Counted from the first letter of the stretch, positions 1-13,543 are shown. The stretch is DNA of 64,000 nt from Tachypleus tridentatus (GCF_004210375.1 NC_134833.1:23998063-24062062); one strand, 5' to 3'. Notes: generated from the letters alone by a model not told the origin. Made by a program: numbers and translations.

Positions 1-1646
1 AAAATTAGAGGGTAAAAGCTCGTGTACCCGCTTGTGTTCCTTGTGCATAGTATTATGGTGCGTACACGTGACTGGTGCGCACGTTTACAGAATGCAATTG
101 AATATTGGTATCACATACTGTGTTATCAATCCCTTAGCTAACGAACTGTAGGCACGTCAATAAAGTACCATAAGGTGTATTTACTTTTATCACACCATAA
201 ATTATTCACAGAAGGTGTCAACTTGTTGTTGCGTTCTTTTAGTACCGCCTTCGATAATTTCTTACTGAGCACATTTTTCGATAATATATTATGAATGCGA
301 TCAAATAGCCTTAACTTTTTTACGACACCACTTAAATCATTAGCGTCACAGCGAATCATGTTTCATGACAAGATTTTCAACCTCTTTTAATTCTTTTTAT
401 AATGGTATACTTAAAAAAAATATATCTGTCAGTTAGAAATGTTTATTTTTATCGTTTGTTACTACATTTTCGTGTTTCAAAGTCATGCTGGCACTTATAA
501 CCCTTGTAGATAGAGGAAATATAAACAGGTTTTACCGTTAAACACTAAAAAACATAAAACTATCGTAAAAGCCTAGTGTTTCTTTGATGTGATCCTTCCC
601 CTGTAAAACCGTTTTTTCCGTCTGGCAACTTAATAATGCGATTAAATCAAACTTACAGGCGAGTTATGATTGAAACAAATTTCGTGGTGCATATTAAAGA
701 CTGGAGGAGAATTACTAAGTGTTAAAAGATTTGCTCCCTCTATAAATTAACCGACATACGTGGTACTCTGGGGGTCCATGAGATCTCAGCCGCCACGTCA
801 CTAGAAAACCATAGTCGTAACTTAGTAGAGCTTAGTTATAATTAATTACAAGTTGGTGGTGGATCGCGGCAGGATTGGAATGTTGGGAAAGTGGTCGGTA
901 ATGAAAGTCGATTGGGTAACGCTGTTCCTAAAAAACAAAAGAGGTTCTACTTTAAAAATAGAACTTTGTTTGTGTCCACGTATATATATATACATATATA
1001 TCCTGTTTGTTGAGAACATATAATAAATTCCTTGTTGCCGATAAAAGTAAGAGCCACATTAGTTTTATATAGATTTAATTTGACTGGTGAGTAAAAAATT
1101 TGGGATATTGGAATATATAGATCTGTCATATTCTTATTATTTGTTATGCCTGAAATTTTAAGTTGAACAAAAACTAATCATACCATGCGTATCGGGGTAC
1201 ACAAGTCAGTTTTTCTAAATAATGCCTGTGTCACCAGGACTGGCATGACGCAAACTCATTTGTTGCTCCTAGTTTGCTCTAATGATTACTTCTTTTACTT
1301 TCCTGTCTTTGACAATATAGTTCAAGGTTGTATAGAGGCGTCACCTGTCTTAGTCATTCGCACCATTATACAGTAGTGTGTTGTCTGTCAGTCAGTAGGT
1401 ATACACTCATATAACGTCATATAAGGGTGACTTAACATTACAGTTTGTACTTTCATGACGTGTGTAAAACGTGCGCATGCCATGAAGCACGAGAAACGGT
1501 ATGCACGCTGTAAACTATAACACAGCACGACGTACGAACTTCAAGAGCAAGAAATAAAAATATTTCTTACTCTTAATTTTAGTTTTATTTACTCTTGAAA
1601 CAGAACATTTTTGGGGAACCTGCGGAAGTAGATATGGAACAAACAA

Positions 1647-1921
1647 TGTTTGTTTTTCATTTTCGTACAAAGCTACACGAAGGCTATCTGCGCTAGCTGT
1701 TCCTAATTTAACAGCGTAAGACTAGAGGGAAGGCAGCTAGTCATCACAACCCACCGCCAACTCTTGGGCTACTCTTTTACCAACGAGCAGTGGGATTGAC
1801 CGTCACATTATAACGCCCCCACCGTCGTACCGAGGATAGCATTCTCGGTACGACGGGGATTCGAACCCGCGATCCTCGGATTACGAGTCGAGCGTCTTCA
1901 TTACCTGGCCATGCCATGCCT
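1647..1921 (-). mobile_element. SINE family A (tRNA-derived), full length
   Basis: Family A, read 5' to 3', has a tRNA-like head with an A box (GGCCAGGTGGTTAAGGCGCT) and a B box (GGGTTCGAATCCC). A conserved body follows (ACATGCTCGCCCTTTCAGCC, later GACTAGCTGCCTTCCCTCTA), then an end GCGAAATTCAAAACAAACAA; total about 275 bp. This copy lies on the - strand, with both head and tail present. Confidence 0.9.
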
Positions 1922-3049
1922 AAAAATTCATTTTCCAACTGATGAACCAGTTGCATATTATGTACATTCGTATATAACAGTTGTTATGCTGTGAACGCCT
2001 TTATACAAGCTGAATATTCATGGGTATAATTATATTTGATATGGCATGTTATTGTTCCAACCTATAATATCTCTGTTGTATCCCAACTGATTTAAAGAGC
2101 TCTGAATTTATCGAAACGTGACAATGGATATAGCGAGTATATCATGAGTGTAATAGTTTTATTATACATTTTCCTAATTCATAAACACTCCTAAGACACT
2201 AGATAAAGAACCTAATGAATAAAAATATAATAGGCCTAATACTAACATCTTTACGCACGTATAATTACATTAATATATGCTTTCATGTGATTATGCTCGT
2301 ATAATAACAAATAGTATACAAGTGATTAGGTTTGCAGTATATTTTCATCCTAACAACAATAGGTTACTTATGTTACACATATTGAATTACAGCTAAACAA
2401 GACTGGACATAAGTTGAATAGCAAGTGTGAAAGTTATATGTCATTTAATAGGTGCATCTAACCTTAAGCCTACATTTAGTTTTATGTCTAAGTCTTAAGT
2501 GAAATAAGTAATTACAAGTAACATAAAAACGTCGTCTTAGTAAACCATAAGTGAATCTGTAAATATCAACATATATATGTTTTATAGAATATTAATACCG
2601 ATAAAGTTAAGTGAATTAAAACAAAATCAAGTTATAAGTGCTAAACTGTATAAAATGTATTGTAAATTAACTGTGATAAATCGTTCATTGGTTGATTTCG
2701 CTGTTTATAAGTGTATCATTCAGGAATATAAATTAATAACATATGAGTTTTCGCTCAGCAAAATCTGAAAACCTTAAGAAATGAAGAGATTCGATTTCTT
2801 TGTGGACTAAGTTAGAATATGTCGTTCTTTACTGTTGCCAAAGTAAACTGCCAGAGACAAAGTGGCATATTTGCTCATTATCAATTGAGCTCTAAAAGTA
2901 AAAGATCTACTTAAGGATTAATGGGGTTTCTTTGTTTCTTTACCACAGTATGAGTTTTATAAAAATTGTCCCCCCCATAAATCAGTGGTAAATTTACGGA
3001 CTAATAACGCTAGTCCCTGCGGTGGACAGAATGCAGATAACCCATTCTG

Positions 3050-3174
3050 AGCCCCCCGCTAGTACAGCAGTAAGTCTACGGATTTATAACACTAAAATCA
3101 GGGGTTCGATTCCACTCGGTGGGCTCAGCAGATAGCCCTATGTGGCTTTGCTATAAGAAAACACACACACACAC
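3050..3174 (+). mobile_element. SINE family B, full length with target duplication
   Basis: Family B is about 125 bp. It has a tRNA-like head (AGTACAGCAGTAAGTCTACGG, B box GGGGTTCGATTCC), then GGGCTCAGCAGATAGCCC, then TGGCTTTGCTATAAGAAAAC and a CA-rich tail. This copy is flanked by a perfect 12-bp duplication TAACCCATTCTG (3038-3049 and 3175-3186). Confidence 0.92.
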
Positions 3175-3264
3175 TAACCCATTCTGTCGCTTTCCGCTAA
3201 GAAGACTTTATAAAAGCTATGTGGTATTTAATCGTCTTCTTGAGATTGAATCGAATATTTAACG

Positions 3265-3535
3265 GGGACTCACCTTGCTGAAGTCCAGGGTTCGATTTCC
3301 CGCGCTTGCAAGATTGCAGTTAAAGCATTATGTTGCTTTCTAATAAGAAAACAAATGTGTTATAGAAACCATAAGCGCATTAATAGTCAGATTATCGAAT
3401 ACTTTTGGTACAATTTCGACGACATCTGGTGGGTTAGCGCTAAGTTTATGAAGACGTAGACGATAAAACTAGAGGTTCGATTCCTTCCGATTGACAGCGC
3501 TCAGAAAATCCATTGCATACCTTTGAGCTAAAACA
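3265..3535 (+). mobile_element. Two degraded SINE family B-like copies
   Basis: 3265-3352 has a B-box-like GGGTTCGATTTCC and a tail like TGCTTTCTAATAAGAAAACA. 3430-3535 has GAGGTTCGATTCC and a CAGCGCTCAGAAAATCC segment. Both are old and incomplete. Confidence 0.5.
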
Positions 3536-3596
3536 AATTACAAATTTCCTAAATGGACTGATACAATGTTTTTGCAACCAGCATTACTTGTTCGAG

Positions 3597-3874
3597 GCCT
3601 GGCATGACCGGGTGGTTAAAGCGCTCGACTCGTAATTTGAGGGTCACGGATTCGAATCCCTGTCGCAACAAACATGCTCGCTCTTTCAGCCGTGATGACG
3701 TTATAATGTGACGGTCATTCCCACTATTCGTTGGTAAAAGAGTAGCCCAAGAGTTGACAGTGGGTGATGATGACTAGTTGCCTTCCCCCTAATCTTACGC
3801 TGCTAAATTAGGGACTGCTAGCACAGATAACCCTCGTATAGCTTTACGCGAAATTCAAATACAAACAAACAAAT
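3597..3874 (+). mobile_element. SINE family A, full length
   Basis: Complete head with A and B boxes, body, and the tail GCGAAATTCAAATACAAACA. Confidence 0.92.
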
Positions 3875-4255
3875 ACAGTACTTGTTATGCTGAAAGATTA
3901 ATACATTTTTATTACAAGTTTCAGAACATAACTAGTTGTTATCCTATTATTTTTGTTAATTTCTCAAAAATTCTCAGCATTTGTTGACAAATTGTTGTTT
4001 TTCAAAGGAACAAATAAACATCGAAACGTTTGTCTCCAGTATCAGAGGGAAAACCGAATAACCGAAGCACTTTTAGAAATTCCACTTTCCTTCATCAGTG
4101 AGGAACGTTTTCTATAAGCTTTTATGAAAGCATTATATTGTCTAAGTTACAATTCATGATTTTTATACCAACATACAAATTGTTTAACTGTGTTGAACAT
4201 TGAAGTTGCAGAGCAGTAGGCTAAGCCTTTTTTTTATCTAATTATAACGGGTTTT

Positions 4256-4520
4256 GGCCTAGCGCGTTAAGGCGTGCACTTTGTAATCTGAGGGTCGCGG
4301 GTTCGCGCCCGAGTCGCACCAAAACATGCTCGCCCTCCCAGCCGTGGGGGCGTTATAATGTTACGGTCAATCCCACTTCTCGTTGGTAAAAGAGTAGCCC
4401 AAGAGTTGGCGGTGGGTGGTGATGACTAGCTGCCTTCCCTCTAGTCTTACACTGCTAAATTAGGGACGGCTAGCGCATATAGCCTTCGAGTAGCTTTGTG
4501 CGAAATTCCAAAACAAACAA
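4256..4520 (+). mobile_element. SINE family A, near full length
   Basis: Head starts GGCCTAGCGCGTTAAGGCG with a B box GGGTTCGCGCCCG; complete body and tail. Confidence 0.9.
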
Positions 4521-5130
4521 TAACGGGTTTTCTAGTAGTTTTGAATTCTGAACTGCGTGATCTAATGATGTTTTAAAAATGCTGTCAGCTAAAGAATGAA
4601 TAATTCGTAGTTGTTCCTATGTTTCACAAAAACAATACAAAAACTTTAAATCTTACTATCAGTTGGAAAATGCAGTAATATAAATTTGTAACTTATTATT
4701 TTAAATATTTTAAGTCGTGTGTTTGTTAGAATTAGCGAACTATTTTTGTATCTAAGTTTACATTCTTTCATTTTTAGTCTATTCAGTAGATTATAAAGAT
4801 TGGTTAGTTTCTTTCGTTGTCATTTAGACGCTAAGAAAAGAGGCGTGGATATCTTCAAATAGCACAAGCTGTTTTCCGTTATAACCCTCGCTTCAGTGTA
4901 TTAATCCGCGAGGTGAAAATTGATGTAATTATATGAAAAAATACTTACAACTCTTTAAATTTAAAATAAATTCAAATAATTTTGCACTTATTACCTAAGA
5001 TGGAGCGTTGTGACTAAGTCCTCGCTAGAGGGCGTTAAAGATAGAATAAAACTTTGCATTTGCAAGGTAGGTTAAAGACTTTTTTTAATGTTAAAAATGG
5101 CTCATATAATTGTAGTTTTCACTTTGTTCA

Positions 5131-5388
5131 AGGCCTAGTGGCTACTTAGCTCATCTCGCAATCTGTGAGTCGCGAGCTCGAATCATCTTCATCGAACATG
5201 CTTGCTCCTTCCACCGTGAGAACATTATAACATTTCGAACACTCCCACTAGTCGCTGGTGAAATAGCAGCTCAGAGGTGAGGGTGGGCGGTCTTGGCTAT
5301 CTGTCTTCTCTCTGGTATATTACTACTAAATTAGAGACAGATAGCAGAGATAAACCGCGTGTAGCTTTTCGCGAAATTCAAAACAAGC
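5131..5388 (+). mobile_element. SINE family A, diverged
   Basis: Recognisable but mutated throughout: CGAACATGCTTGCTCCTTCC, CACTCCCACTAGTCGCTGGT, tail GCGAAATTCAAAACAAGCC. Confidence 0.8.
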
Positions 5389-6684
5389 CACTTTGGTCAC
5401 GTGTATGAAGATAGCAGAGAACAGTGAAATATTTATACAAACGATTTAGGATGTCTCTACTGTAAGACTAAAAACATTTGTATAGAATATCAAAAATTTA
5501 CTTACTGTGTCACTAATATGGATAATAAATGGATACATTCTGAATTGGTTAAAAACTGATATAATGAATGACTCATATGCTTCTTATAACACTTTGATAT
5601 AATTGTACTTTATATGACTACGAATGTATGTGCAATAGTTTCACAAAATCCCATAAATGGCAGTGCGTGGGAATCTGCGTAGAGTGTTTTTATTCTAACC
5701 TTTGAAAATTAATTTCAAGATAACATTAGAACAGCTGCGTTAATTTGCCAGTTATACAGGAAACAGATTTTTATTAACTTTAAAATATTTAGTGGTTTAT
5801 AAAAGTTTCTAAAATTTTGGCACATTTCAACAAAATTTCAAACCTAAGCAGCTTTCTTTGAAGCCGGTTTCATCCATACAAATTTTACACCATTTTAGAG
5901 AACTCATTACAAAAGTCATTTATTTTTAATGAAAGTTTTTTTTTGTGATACAACTTAAAGAATAAGTCTCAATCTTGGTAGAATTAGAAAAATGATTACG
6001 TGAGTTAAGACGAGTTAGTGTGGTTTCGACATAAGTTAAAAAGTGAATTTGACACAAAATGGACGAAAGGCGAGTCATTCACAATGCTTGAATAACCATT
6101 GAATACGACAATTGTATTGGTCTCGGTTTTGAAGGGTTTCCATTCAAAGAAAAGTCTGCTCCGTGAAATATCTCCTATAGGCTATTTACTTCATTTAAAC
6201 TGATGGCTGATCACGTAACATTCCCCTGACAAATAAAAAAATCCACTTTTTGTGAGTTGAAACGTCAGATGTTTTTTAGCACCATCTATTGTTCTAAAAA
6301 TCAATTACGTAAGTCATTTTTGAGCCATTTTATTAAATGAAGGCAGCTACCACAGTTGAAAAATGTTTTATTTCCTCAGCTATATAACCTGAAGATTCCA
6401 TTTATTCGTATCAGAGGTTTCCTCTTATCAGAATAATTCACTTGTAGAAAGCAAATATAATTTGACCTGTGAATTAATTCTCTCAAATGTTTAGCAATGA
6501 TAATTTTTTTTAAGACGTACTTCTTCCTAGGATATATTTCGTGCTTGCTGGATACGTGAGCGTAAAAACAAGACATATATTCAGAATTATAGGATATTAG
6601 TTTTTATGTTATCTATTTAATTGATGCTTATTATGAAAACTAATAATATTGTACGTTGTATCATTAAATATAACTTACATGTTT

Positions 6685-7010
6685 ACAGCATTACTTGAGA
6701 TTCCGGAAGCAACTGGCATTTTAGACTTTAAGTAGTTCCATTATCTACTCACCAGAAGCGAACTACTAGCTTATAATTGAGGTTCATTTGACCTCTAGCA
6801 TTTTAGACTTTATCAGACGCAAACTAGTATCTTAGACTTTGGTTAGTTTCATTATTTAACTGCCAAGAGAAAACTGGCTGCTTTTCATTAAGATGCACAC
6901 AACTAATGCTCCCCAGAAAGAAACCAGCACCTTCGACTTTTGATCAGTTTTCTATTTGCCACTCAGAAGTAAACCAGTAACTTATTATTGAGGAACAATC
7001 AATCCGTACT
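6685..7010. repeat. Imperfect ~65-bp tandem repeat
   Basis: About five diverged units sharing phrases such as ATTTTAGACTTTAAGTAGTT and CTCACCAGAAGCGAACTA. Confidence 0.6.
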
Positions 7011-7589
7011 CACCAAAAACAAAATAACAGATTTATTTACCTTATTAGGCTCAACTGTTCTATTCATCTAGTTTATTTGATAATAATCTCGATCGAAGAA
7101 TGATTACTTGAAATGCATTGATATGTGACCAATGATAAAAGGTCACGTGCTACAATTCGTCAAATAAAGTTTAACAAATAATAGGTATTATGATTTTCAT
7201 ATTACTTTCCTGAAATTGAACAAGGTAAAATAGAATAAAAAAGTTGATATGTTGCAATGCATGTTCTAAAAGTTATATTCTGCTTAACTTTAATCTGAAA
7301 CTACCAAGACGTTTATGAATGTTAAATTAGGTTGGGGGAACAATATTTGTTTCTACAGTAATACGTATCAGTTTCATACCGTTGTCTAAAATTAACTGAA
7401 ATTATTTCCACATGACAACCACTAAAGTTGTAATAACTATATACAGATATAAAATAATATAATTCCTTAACAACTTCTAACTCAGGCCTGAAACATATTA
7501 AATTACTGTGAATATCTTCAAATGTTCAGACTTTCAAATAATACTTCAATCATTATTTGACTGAATAAATATTAAAGCTATGCTCTAAT

Positions 7590-7905
7590 AAACAAAAGTC
7601 ATTTCGTTAAGATAGACTCTACAGCCGTATATGTTCTTTAGAAAGATCCTAGACTCAAATCAGTTTGCTAACGCAGACTCTAAACCCAAATCATTTCGTT
7701 AGAATAGACCCTAGATTAAATTCAGTTCGTTATGGTAAACTCTAGATCCAAATCAGTTAGTTAAGGTAGACCCTAGATCCAAATCAGTTCATCTTAGTAC
7801 ACAATAGACTAAATTCAGTTCGTTAAAATAAACCCTAGACCCAAACACGTTTGAAAATATTGACCCTATACTTAAATCATAGAGTAAAACCTTAAATCCT
7901 AGATG
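7590..7905. repeat. Imperfect ~40-bp tandem repeat
   Basis: About seven units built on TAGACCCTAGATCCAAATCA followed by GTTCGTTA, with many substitutions. Confidence 0.7.
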
Positions 7906-8913
7906 CCGCATATTATAAAAAAAAAAGCAACAAGCTATGGTTGGGCAAAATCTTTCTAAGAATCGTTAATTAAACACATTTAAACATGCAAAACGAAAGT
8001 AAAATATTACGTAATAATGCTACTGCTGGCGAGATGATCAAAAAGCAACGCACCTTTGGCCTACCAATGGTCCGATATTCTGCAGATGGGTATACTTACG
8101 TTAAAAATCCTTGAAAATAAAGACCAAAGCACAAAATATGAGCTTTGTTCAATCGTCTTCATGGTCTTCAGTGTAAGATGGGATCTTGCTTTAACGCGGT
8201 CGCGCTGAGAGAATCAGTACATATTTGAGTATATAAGATATTGTGATGCCGCTTGCATCAACTGTAAACTGATGTTGAGCTATCACTCTCTGACATGAAT
8301 TTAAATTAACTACGGATTTCCATACAATATATCTACTCTAACTGTTTCACGTTCCGTTCATCTATCCAGTGATATCTGTTCAGAAGTATGTAAACAACTA
8401 ATACAGAAAAGGAATACTTCCATGAGTATTAGACAAAGAAACGAGTTATGAGAACTTAATAAAATGAAACCTTAGCAGGTCACGTTGAACATCTTCATCA
8501 CAGATCTCAGTTTGTTTTGTGTATAAATAGAAACAGATATGCGACTCAAGAAACACAACTAGCTGTCTGTCTGATATGATAATAAGTTAAAATGTTATCT
8601 AGTCTAAAGAAACGATGATGAAACTGAACCATTCAAAATAAACACAAACTGTTAGGTATTTTGAGTTTCGAGCTGTTCTATTTTTTTTATGTCTAACATT
8701 ATTCTTACAACAACAGGACACACATAAAAAGAGATTTCTTCTAACGCCCAACATCGTAAATACCGATAGTCAAAATAACGAAGTTATTTTAGTGTCTCCG
8801 GAAATTGCTTTTCATGCATACAATCATTTTAAATTTTCTAACAGATATTTTTTTATAAACGAATGAGCATCGTAAAGACACGTGAATACGTAATTATGCT
8901 GGTTGGTTGATAA

Positions 8914-9150
8914 ACATTATAATATATTTAATCAAAAGAAAGTAGCCTAAAACATGATAATATACTTAATCAAAGTAAAGTCGCTTAAAACATGATAATA
9001 TATTTAATCAAAATAAAGTAGCTTTAAACTTCATAATATATTTGATCAAAAGAAAGTTGCTTAAAACTTGATAATATAGTTAATCAAAGGAAAGTAGCCT
9101 AAAACATGATAATATTCTTAATTTTAAAAATTAATTTAAACATCATAATC
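8914..9150. repeat. ~38-bp tandem repeat, about six units
   Basis: Unit contains ATGATAATATATTTAATCAA and AGAAAGTAGCCTAAAAC. Confidence 0.8.
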
Positions 9151-9310
9151 AAAGTAAAGTAGCTTCTTTTTATAACTGGACTTATACGAACTTCCTCTGT
9201 TGTTTTCTGTGTTAACCGTCTTTCCTACTGGTTTGATTACGTTAACTACCTTTGTTATTTCTTGGCTATAGCAACTGAATTTGTTATTTTTGTGTAGAAC
9301 AACCGCATTT

Positions 9311-9687
9311 GTTGTTGTTCTGTTTATTCCAAACATTCCTGTTGTTCTTCTGCTTATTCCAAACATTCCTGTTGTTGTTCTGTTTATTCCAAACATTCCT
9401 GTTGTTCTTCTGCTTATTCCAAACATTCCTGTTGTTCTTCTGTTTATTCCAAACATTCCTGTTGTTCTTCTGCTTATTCTAAACATTCCTGTTGTTGTTC
9501 TGTTTATTCCAAACATTCCTGTTGTTCTTCTGCTTATTCCAAACATTCCTGTTGTTCTTCTGTTTATTCCAAACATTCCTGTTGTTCTTCTGCTTATTCT
9601 AAACATTCCTGTTGTTGTTCTGTTTATTCCAAACATTCCTGTTGTTGTTCTGTTTATTCCAAACATTCCTGTTGTTGTTCTGTTTAT
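9311..9687. repeat. 30-bp minisatellite, 12.6 units, open on both strands
   Basis: Unit GTTGTTCTTCTGCTTATTCC plus AAACATTCCT. Because 30 is divisible by 3 and the unit lacks stops in some frames, open frames appear on both strands (10-residue periods); these are not genes. A 120-bp four-unit higher-order block is repeated exactly at 9401-9520 and 9521-9640. Confidence 0.97.
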
Positions 9688-9864
9688 CTACTCAATTTGT
9701 ATTTCCGGATCTTCTTTAAGTATAATCCTGATGAATAAAGAATGTTTGTGGTGTGTTTGAATTTAAGGAACTCGATTCTGTGAACTTACCAGAGTAAGAT
9801 ACGATTCGTTGGATATTTGTACGATATTGTTCTGAAGTATTCTAATATTGTTTTCTCATCTATC

Positions 9865-11504
9865 ATACAGCTACTGAATTATGTTGTTTATAATGTTATA
9901 CAGCTACTGAATTGTGGTTGTTTATCATGTTATACAGCTACTGAATTGTGGTTGTTTACCATGTTATACAGCTACTGAATTATGTTGTTTATAATGTTAT
10001 ACAGCTACTGAATTGTGGTTGTTTATCATGTTATACAGCTACTGAATTATGTTGTTTATAATGTTATACAGCTACTGAATTGTGGTTGTTTATCATGTTA
10101 TACAGCTACTGAATTATGTTGTTTATAATGTTATACAGCTACTGAATTATGTTGTTTATAATGTTATACAGCTACTGAATTGTGGTTGTTTATCATGTTA
10201 TACAGCTACTGAATTATATTGTTTATAATGTTATACAGCTACTGAATTGTGGTTGTTTATCATGTTATACAGCTACTGAATTGTGGTTGTTTATCATGTT
10301 ATACAGCTACTGAATTATGTTGTTTATAATGTTATACAGCTACTGAATTATGTTGTTTATAATGTTATACAGCTACTGAATTGTGGTTGTTTATCATGTT
10401 ATACAGCTACTGAATTATGTTGTTTATAATGTTATACAGCTACTGAATTGTGGTTGTTTATCATGTTATACAGCTACTGAATTATGTTGTTTATAATGTT
10501 ATACAGCTACTGAATTGTGGTTGTTTATCATGTTATACAGCTACTGAATTGTGGTTGTTTACCATGTTATACAGCTACTGAATTATGTTGTTTATCATGT
10601 TATACAGCTACTGAATTGTGGTTGTTTATCATGTTATACAGCTACTGAATTATGTTGTTTATAATGTTATACAGCTACTGAATTGTGGTTGTTTATCATG
10701 TTATACAGCTACTGAATTATGTTGTTTATAATGTTATACAGCTACTGAATTGTGGTTGCTTATCATGTTATACAGCTACTGAATTATATTGTTTATAATG
10801 TTATAAGCTACTGAATTGTGGTTGTTGATTATGTTATACAGCTACTGAATTATGTTGTTTATAATGTTATACAGCTACTGAATTGTGGTTGCTTATCATG
10901 TTATACAGCTACTGAATTATATTGTTTATAATGTTATAAGCTACTGAATTGTGGTTGTTGATTATGTTATACAGCTACTGAATTATGTTGTTTATAATGT
11001 TATACAGCTACTGAATTGTGGTTGCTTATCATGTTATACAGCTACTGAATTATATTGTTTATAATGTTATAAGCTACTGAATTGTGGTTGTTGATTATGT
11101 TATACAGCTACTGAATTATATTGTTTATAATGTTATAAGCTACTGAATTGTGGTTGTTGATTATGTTATACAGCTACTGAATCATATTGTTTATAATGTT
11201 ATAAGCTACTGAATTGTGGTTGTTGATTATGTTATACAGCTACTGAATTATGGTTGTTTATAATGTTATACAGCTACTGAATTGTGGTTGCTTATCATGT
11301 TATACAGCTACTGAATTATATTGTTTATAATGTTATAAGCTACTGAATTGTGGTTGTTGATTATGTTATACAGCTACTGAATCATATTGTTTATAATGTT
11401 ATACAGCTACTGAATTGTGGTTGTTGATTATGTTATACAGCTACTGAATTATATTGTTTATAATGTTATAAGCTACTGAATTGTGGTTGTTGATTATGTT
11501 ATAT
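9865..11504. repeat. 33/34-bp minisatellite with higher-order structure, about 49 units
   Basis: Two alternating units, TTATACAGCTACTGAATTAT with GTTGTTTATAATG (33 bp) and TTATACAGCTACTGAATTGT with GGTTGTTTATCATG (34 bp). In the distal third, variants with a lost CA (TTATAAGCTACTG) and GGTTGTTGATTATG form a ~132-bp four-unit period. Confidence 0.97.
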
Positions 11505-11819
11505 GGCGACTTAAATGCGGTTTATTATGTTATATAACTATTAATAAGTGTGATTTATGTAATGACTTTTCTGACTGGCCATAATGACTCATTTCAAGTC
11601 AATAATTAGTAGAACCCGCCAACTGGAATCATTGTTTCATCAATGAATTATGCTGATGATTATAGATCATATTCCCTTTTTCATTTAATAGTTCTATGTG
11701 AAACTCATAGTTGATGTAGACTTTATGTTCTATTGACACACATGTCATTAAAATGGGTGCTTGTTTTTCAAACCTATTATTCAATATGGTTAAAATGACG
11801 TTTTAAAGAAGTGTTACGT

Positions 11820-12220
11820 GACTACGTTTTAGGCACCTTATATTATGCAATATAGAGGTGCTACGTGGTTGGTTTAGTAAGCTATTATATCCTACATGTT
11901 CTTATACAGAGACACCACGTAATTTGTTTTGTTAGCACCTATAACCCTACATATGGAGGCACTACATTGTTGGTTTTGTTAGGACTTATAACCCTATATA
12001 TGGAGGCACTATGTGATTGATCTCGAGATGATCTAGGAAGTTCGAAACGTTGTTCTCTGCTTTATTAATAAAAGTGTTAATATCATACCAGCCGTTCAGA
12101 GATACAGTTTTATTTCAAGTGGGTTTCTCGTCGTCAAGGACTACGTGGTTGATTTTGTTGGAACGTATAGCCCTGTACATGGAGGCACTACTTGACTGGT
12201 TTTATTAGCACATTATTTGA
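11820..12220. repeat. Interrupted ~47-bp repeat
   Basis: Five or six units with ATATGGAGGCACTACGTG and GGTTTTGTTAGCACCTATAA, separated by unrelated sequence at 12020-12140. Confidence 0.65.
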
Positions 12221-12849
12221 CTAACATACCGTGTTATAAAGATGGTATTAAGCATTCTTGTATTCGAACACACTGCAAAATATTCGGCATAATTCTCTTT
12301 TTAGAGGGAAGAGGGTATATCGAGTTCGTGTGTTTGGATAATTTTTAGACTACGAGCACTAAGCTACCATTTACAATAAAGAGACCTCTATCGAGTAGAG
12401 TACATACTATTTAAAGGCTATTTTTATTTTATTTTCCTTCCTATTCGTGGGAGCGTGAGGCTATTCACGAGGCCAAACTTCGTCTGAGTCAGAACACCAC
12501 TCTTAAGCAAACATACTTCACTGTAGTTATCACACCGAGTTAAAGGTTAAGTAAAAGAAACAAAATATTCGTTACTATTGTTTTTTAAACCATCATGTAG
12601 TGGTTGAAATCTTCTGGGTCTTAAAAATACTGATTAGCAAGTCAAGTGGTAATTCGTTTTTCGTATTGTATGATAAAATTCCGAGATAGGTAAAAAAAAA
12701 AAGAATAATATATATATACATATATATTTATATAAGCAGGTATGCAAATCAGAATTATATCACCTTGTTCTCGGCTTTCATATTTGCAGATCCTGTTAAG
12801 GAAATTGACCAAACTTCTTTACAGAGGACGCTGCAAAATGTTTGGATGT

Positions 12850-12980
12850 ACGCCCCCTTGTGGCACAGCGGCATGTCTACGGACTTGCAATGCTAGAAAT
12901 CGGGTTTCGACACTCGTAGTGGGCAGAGCACTGATAGCTCCTTGTGTAGCTTTGCGCTTAATTACAAAAAAAAAAAACGA
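12850..12980 (+). mobile_element. SINE family C, full length
   Basis: Family C, about 130 bp, has a tRNA-like head (TGGCACAGCGGCATGTCTAC, B box GGGTTTCGACAC), then AGTGGGCAGAGCAC, then CCTTGTGTAGCTTTGCGCTT and an A-rich tail. The short open frames here are repeat-derived. Confidence 0.88.
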
Positions 12981-13294
12981 ATAAATCTCGGATAGAACCT
13001 TGATCAGGTATCAACCTTTCCATAATGAAACTGTTATTTCATCTGGTTTGTTGTCTTGTTAATTCCATGACAGTATTTTCAATGGTTAAAATCTCGTGAG
13101 AAATGGTTACTAATAAAAAGGTTAAGGATGTGGTCAGTTTATATTTAAATACTGTTATGTCACAGACATTGCACCTTTTCTAGGAATTGCTTAGGATATT
13201 GATTTTAGTCTCTTTTAAAGTACAATTAATTTTGTCTATTAACCGTTTGACATGCAGAACTCCAGTGTCAAAACATAACACTAATTATTTTCTC

Positions 13295-13543
13295 GTGGTT
13301 AAAACGCTCGAATGGCAATCTGAGGGTCACGGGTTCGAATCTCAGTCACACCAAACATACTTGTCCTTTCAGCCATGGGGGCGTTATAAAGTGACGGTCA
13401 ATCCCAGTATTCGTTGGTAAAAGAATAACTTAAGAGTTCACGGTGAATAGTAATGATTAGTTGCCTTCCCTCTAGTCTTACACTGCTAAATTAGAGACTG
13501 CTAACGCAGATAACCCTCGTGTAGCTTTGAGCGAAATTCAAAT
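13295..13543 (+). mobile_element. SINE family A, slightly 5' truncated
   Basis: Begins in the A box (GTGGTTAAAACGCTCG), then B box GGGTTCGAATCTC, full body and tail. Confidence 0.88.

Noticed and set aside
2577..2768. Similarity of this segment to the repeats at 21160-21520 (GAATATTAATAC, AAACAAAATCAA)
   Set aside because: Only short AT-rich words match, and not over the whole unit; chance cannot be excluded.
3597..3672. Functional tRNA genes at SINE heads
   Set aside because: A and B boxes are present, but the heads do not close a full acceptor stem and always run into the SINE body; they are tRNA-derived SINE promoters.
9136..9760. Open frames of 176 and 159 codons on opposite strands
   Set aside because: Both are translations of the 30-bp minisatellite with no start context, domain or flanking exons.
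9311..11504. Possible CRISPR array
   Set aside because: The repeats are directly tandem with no unique spacers, in a eukaryotic intron-bearing sequence.
12742..12984. 80-codon open frame
   Set aside because: More than half of it is a SINE family C copy including its A-rich tail.
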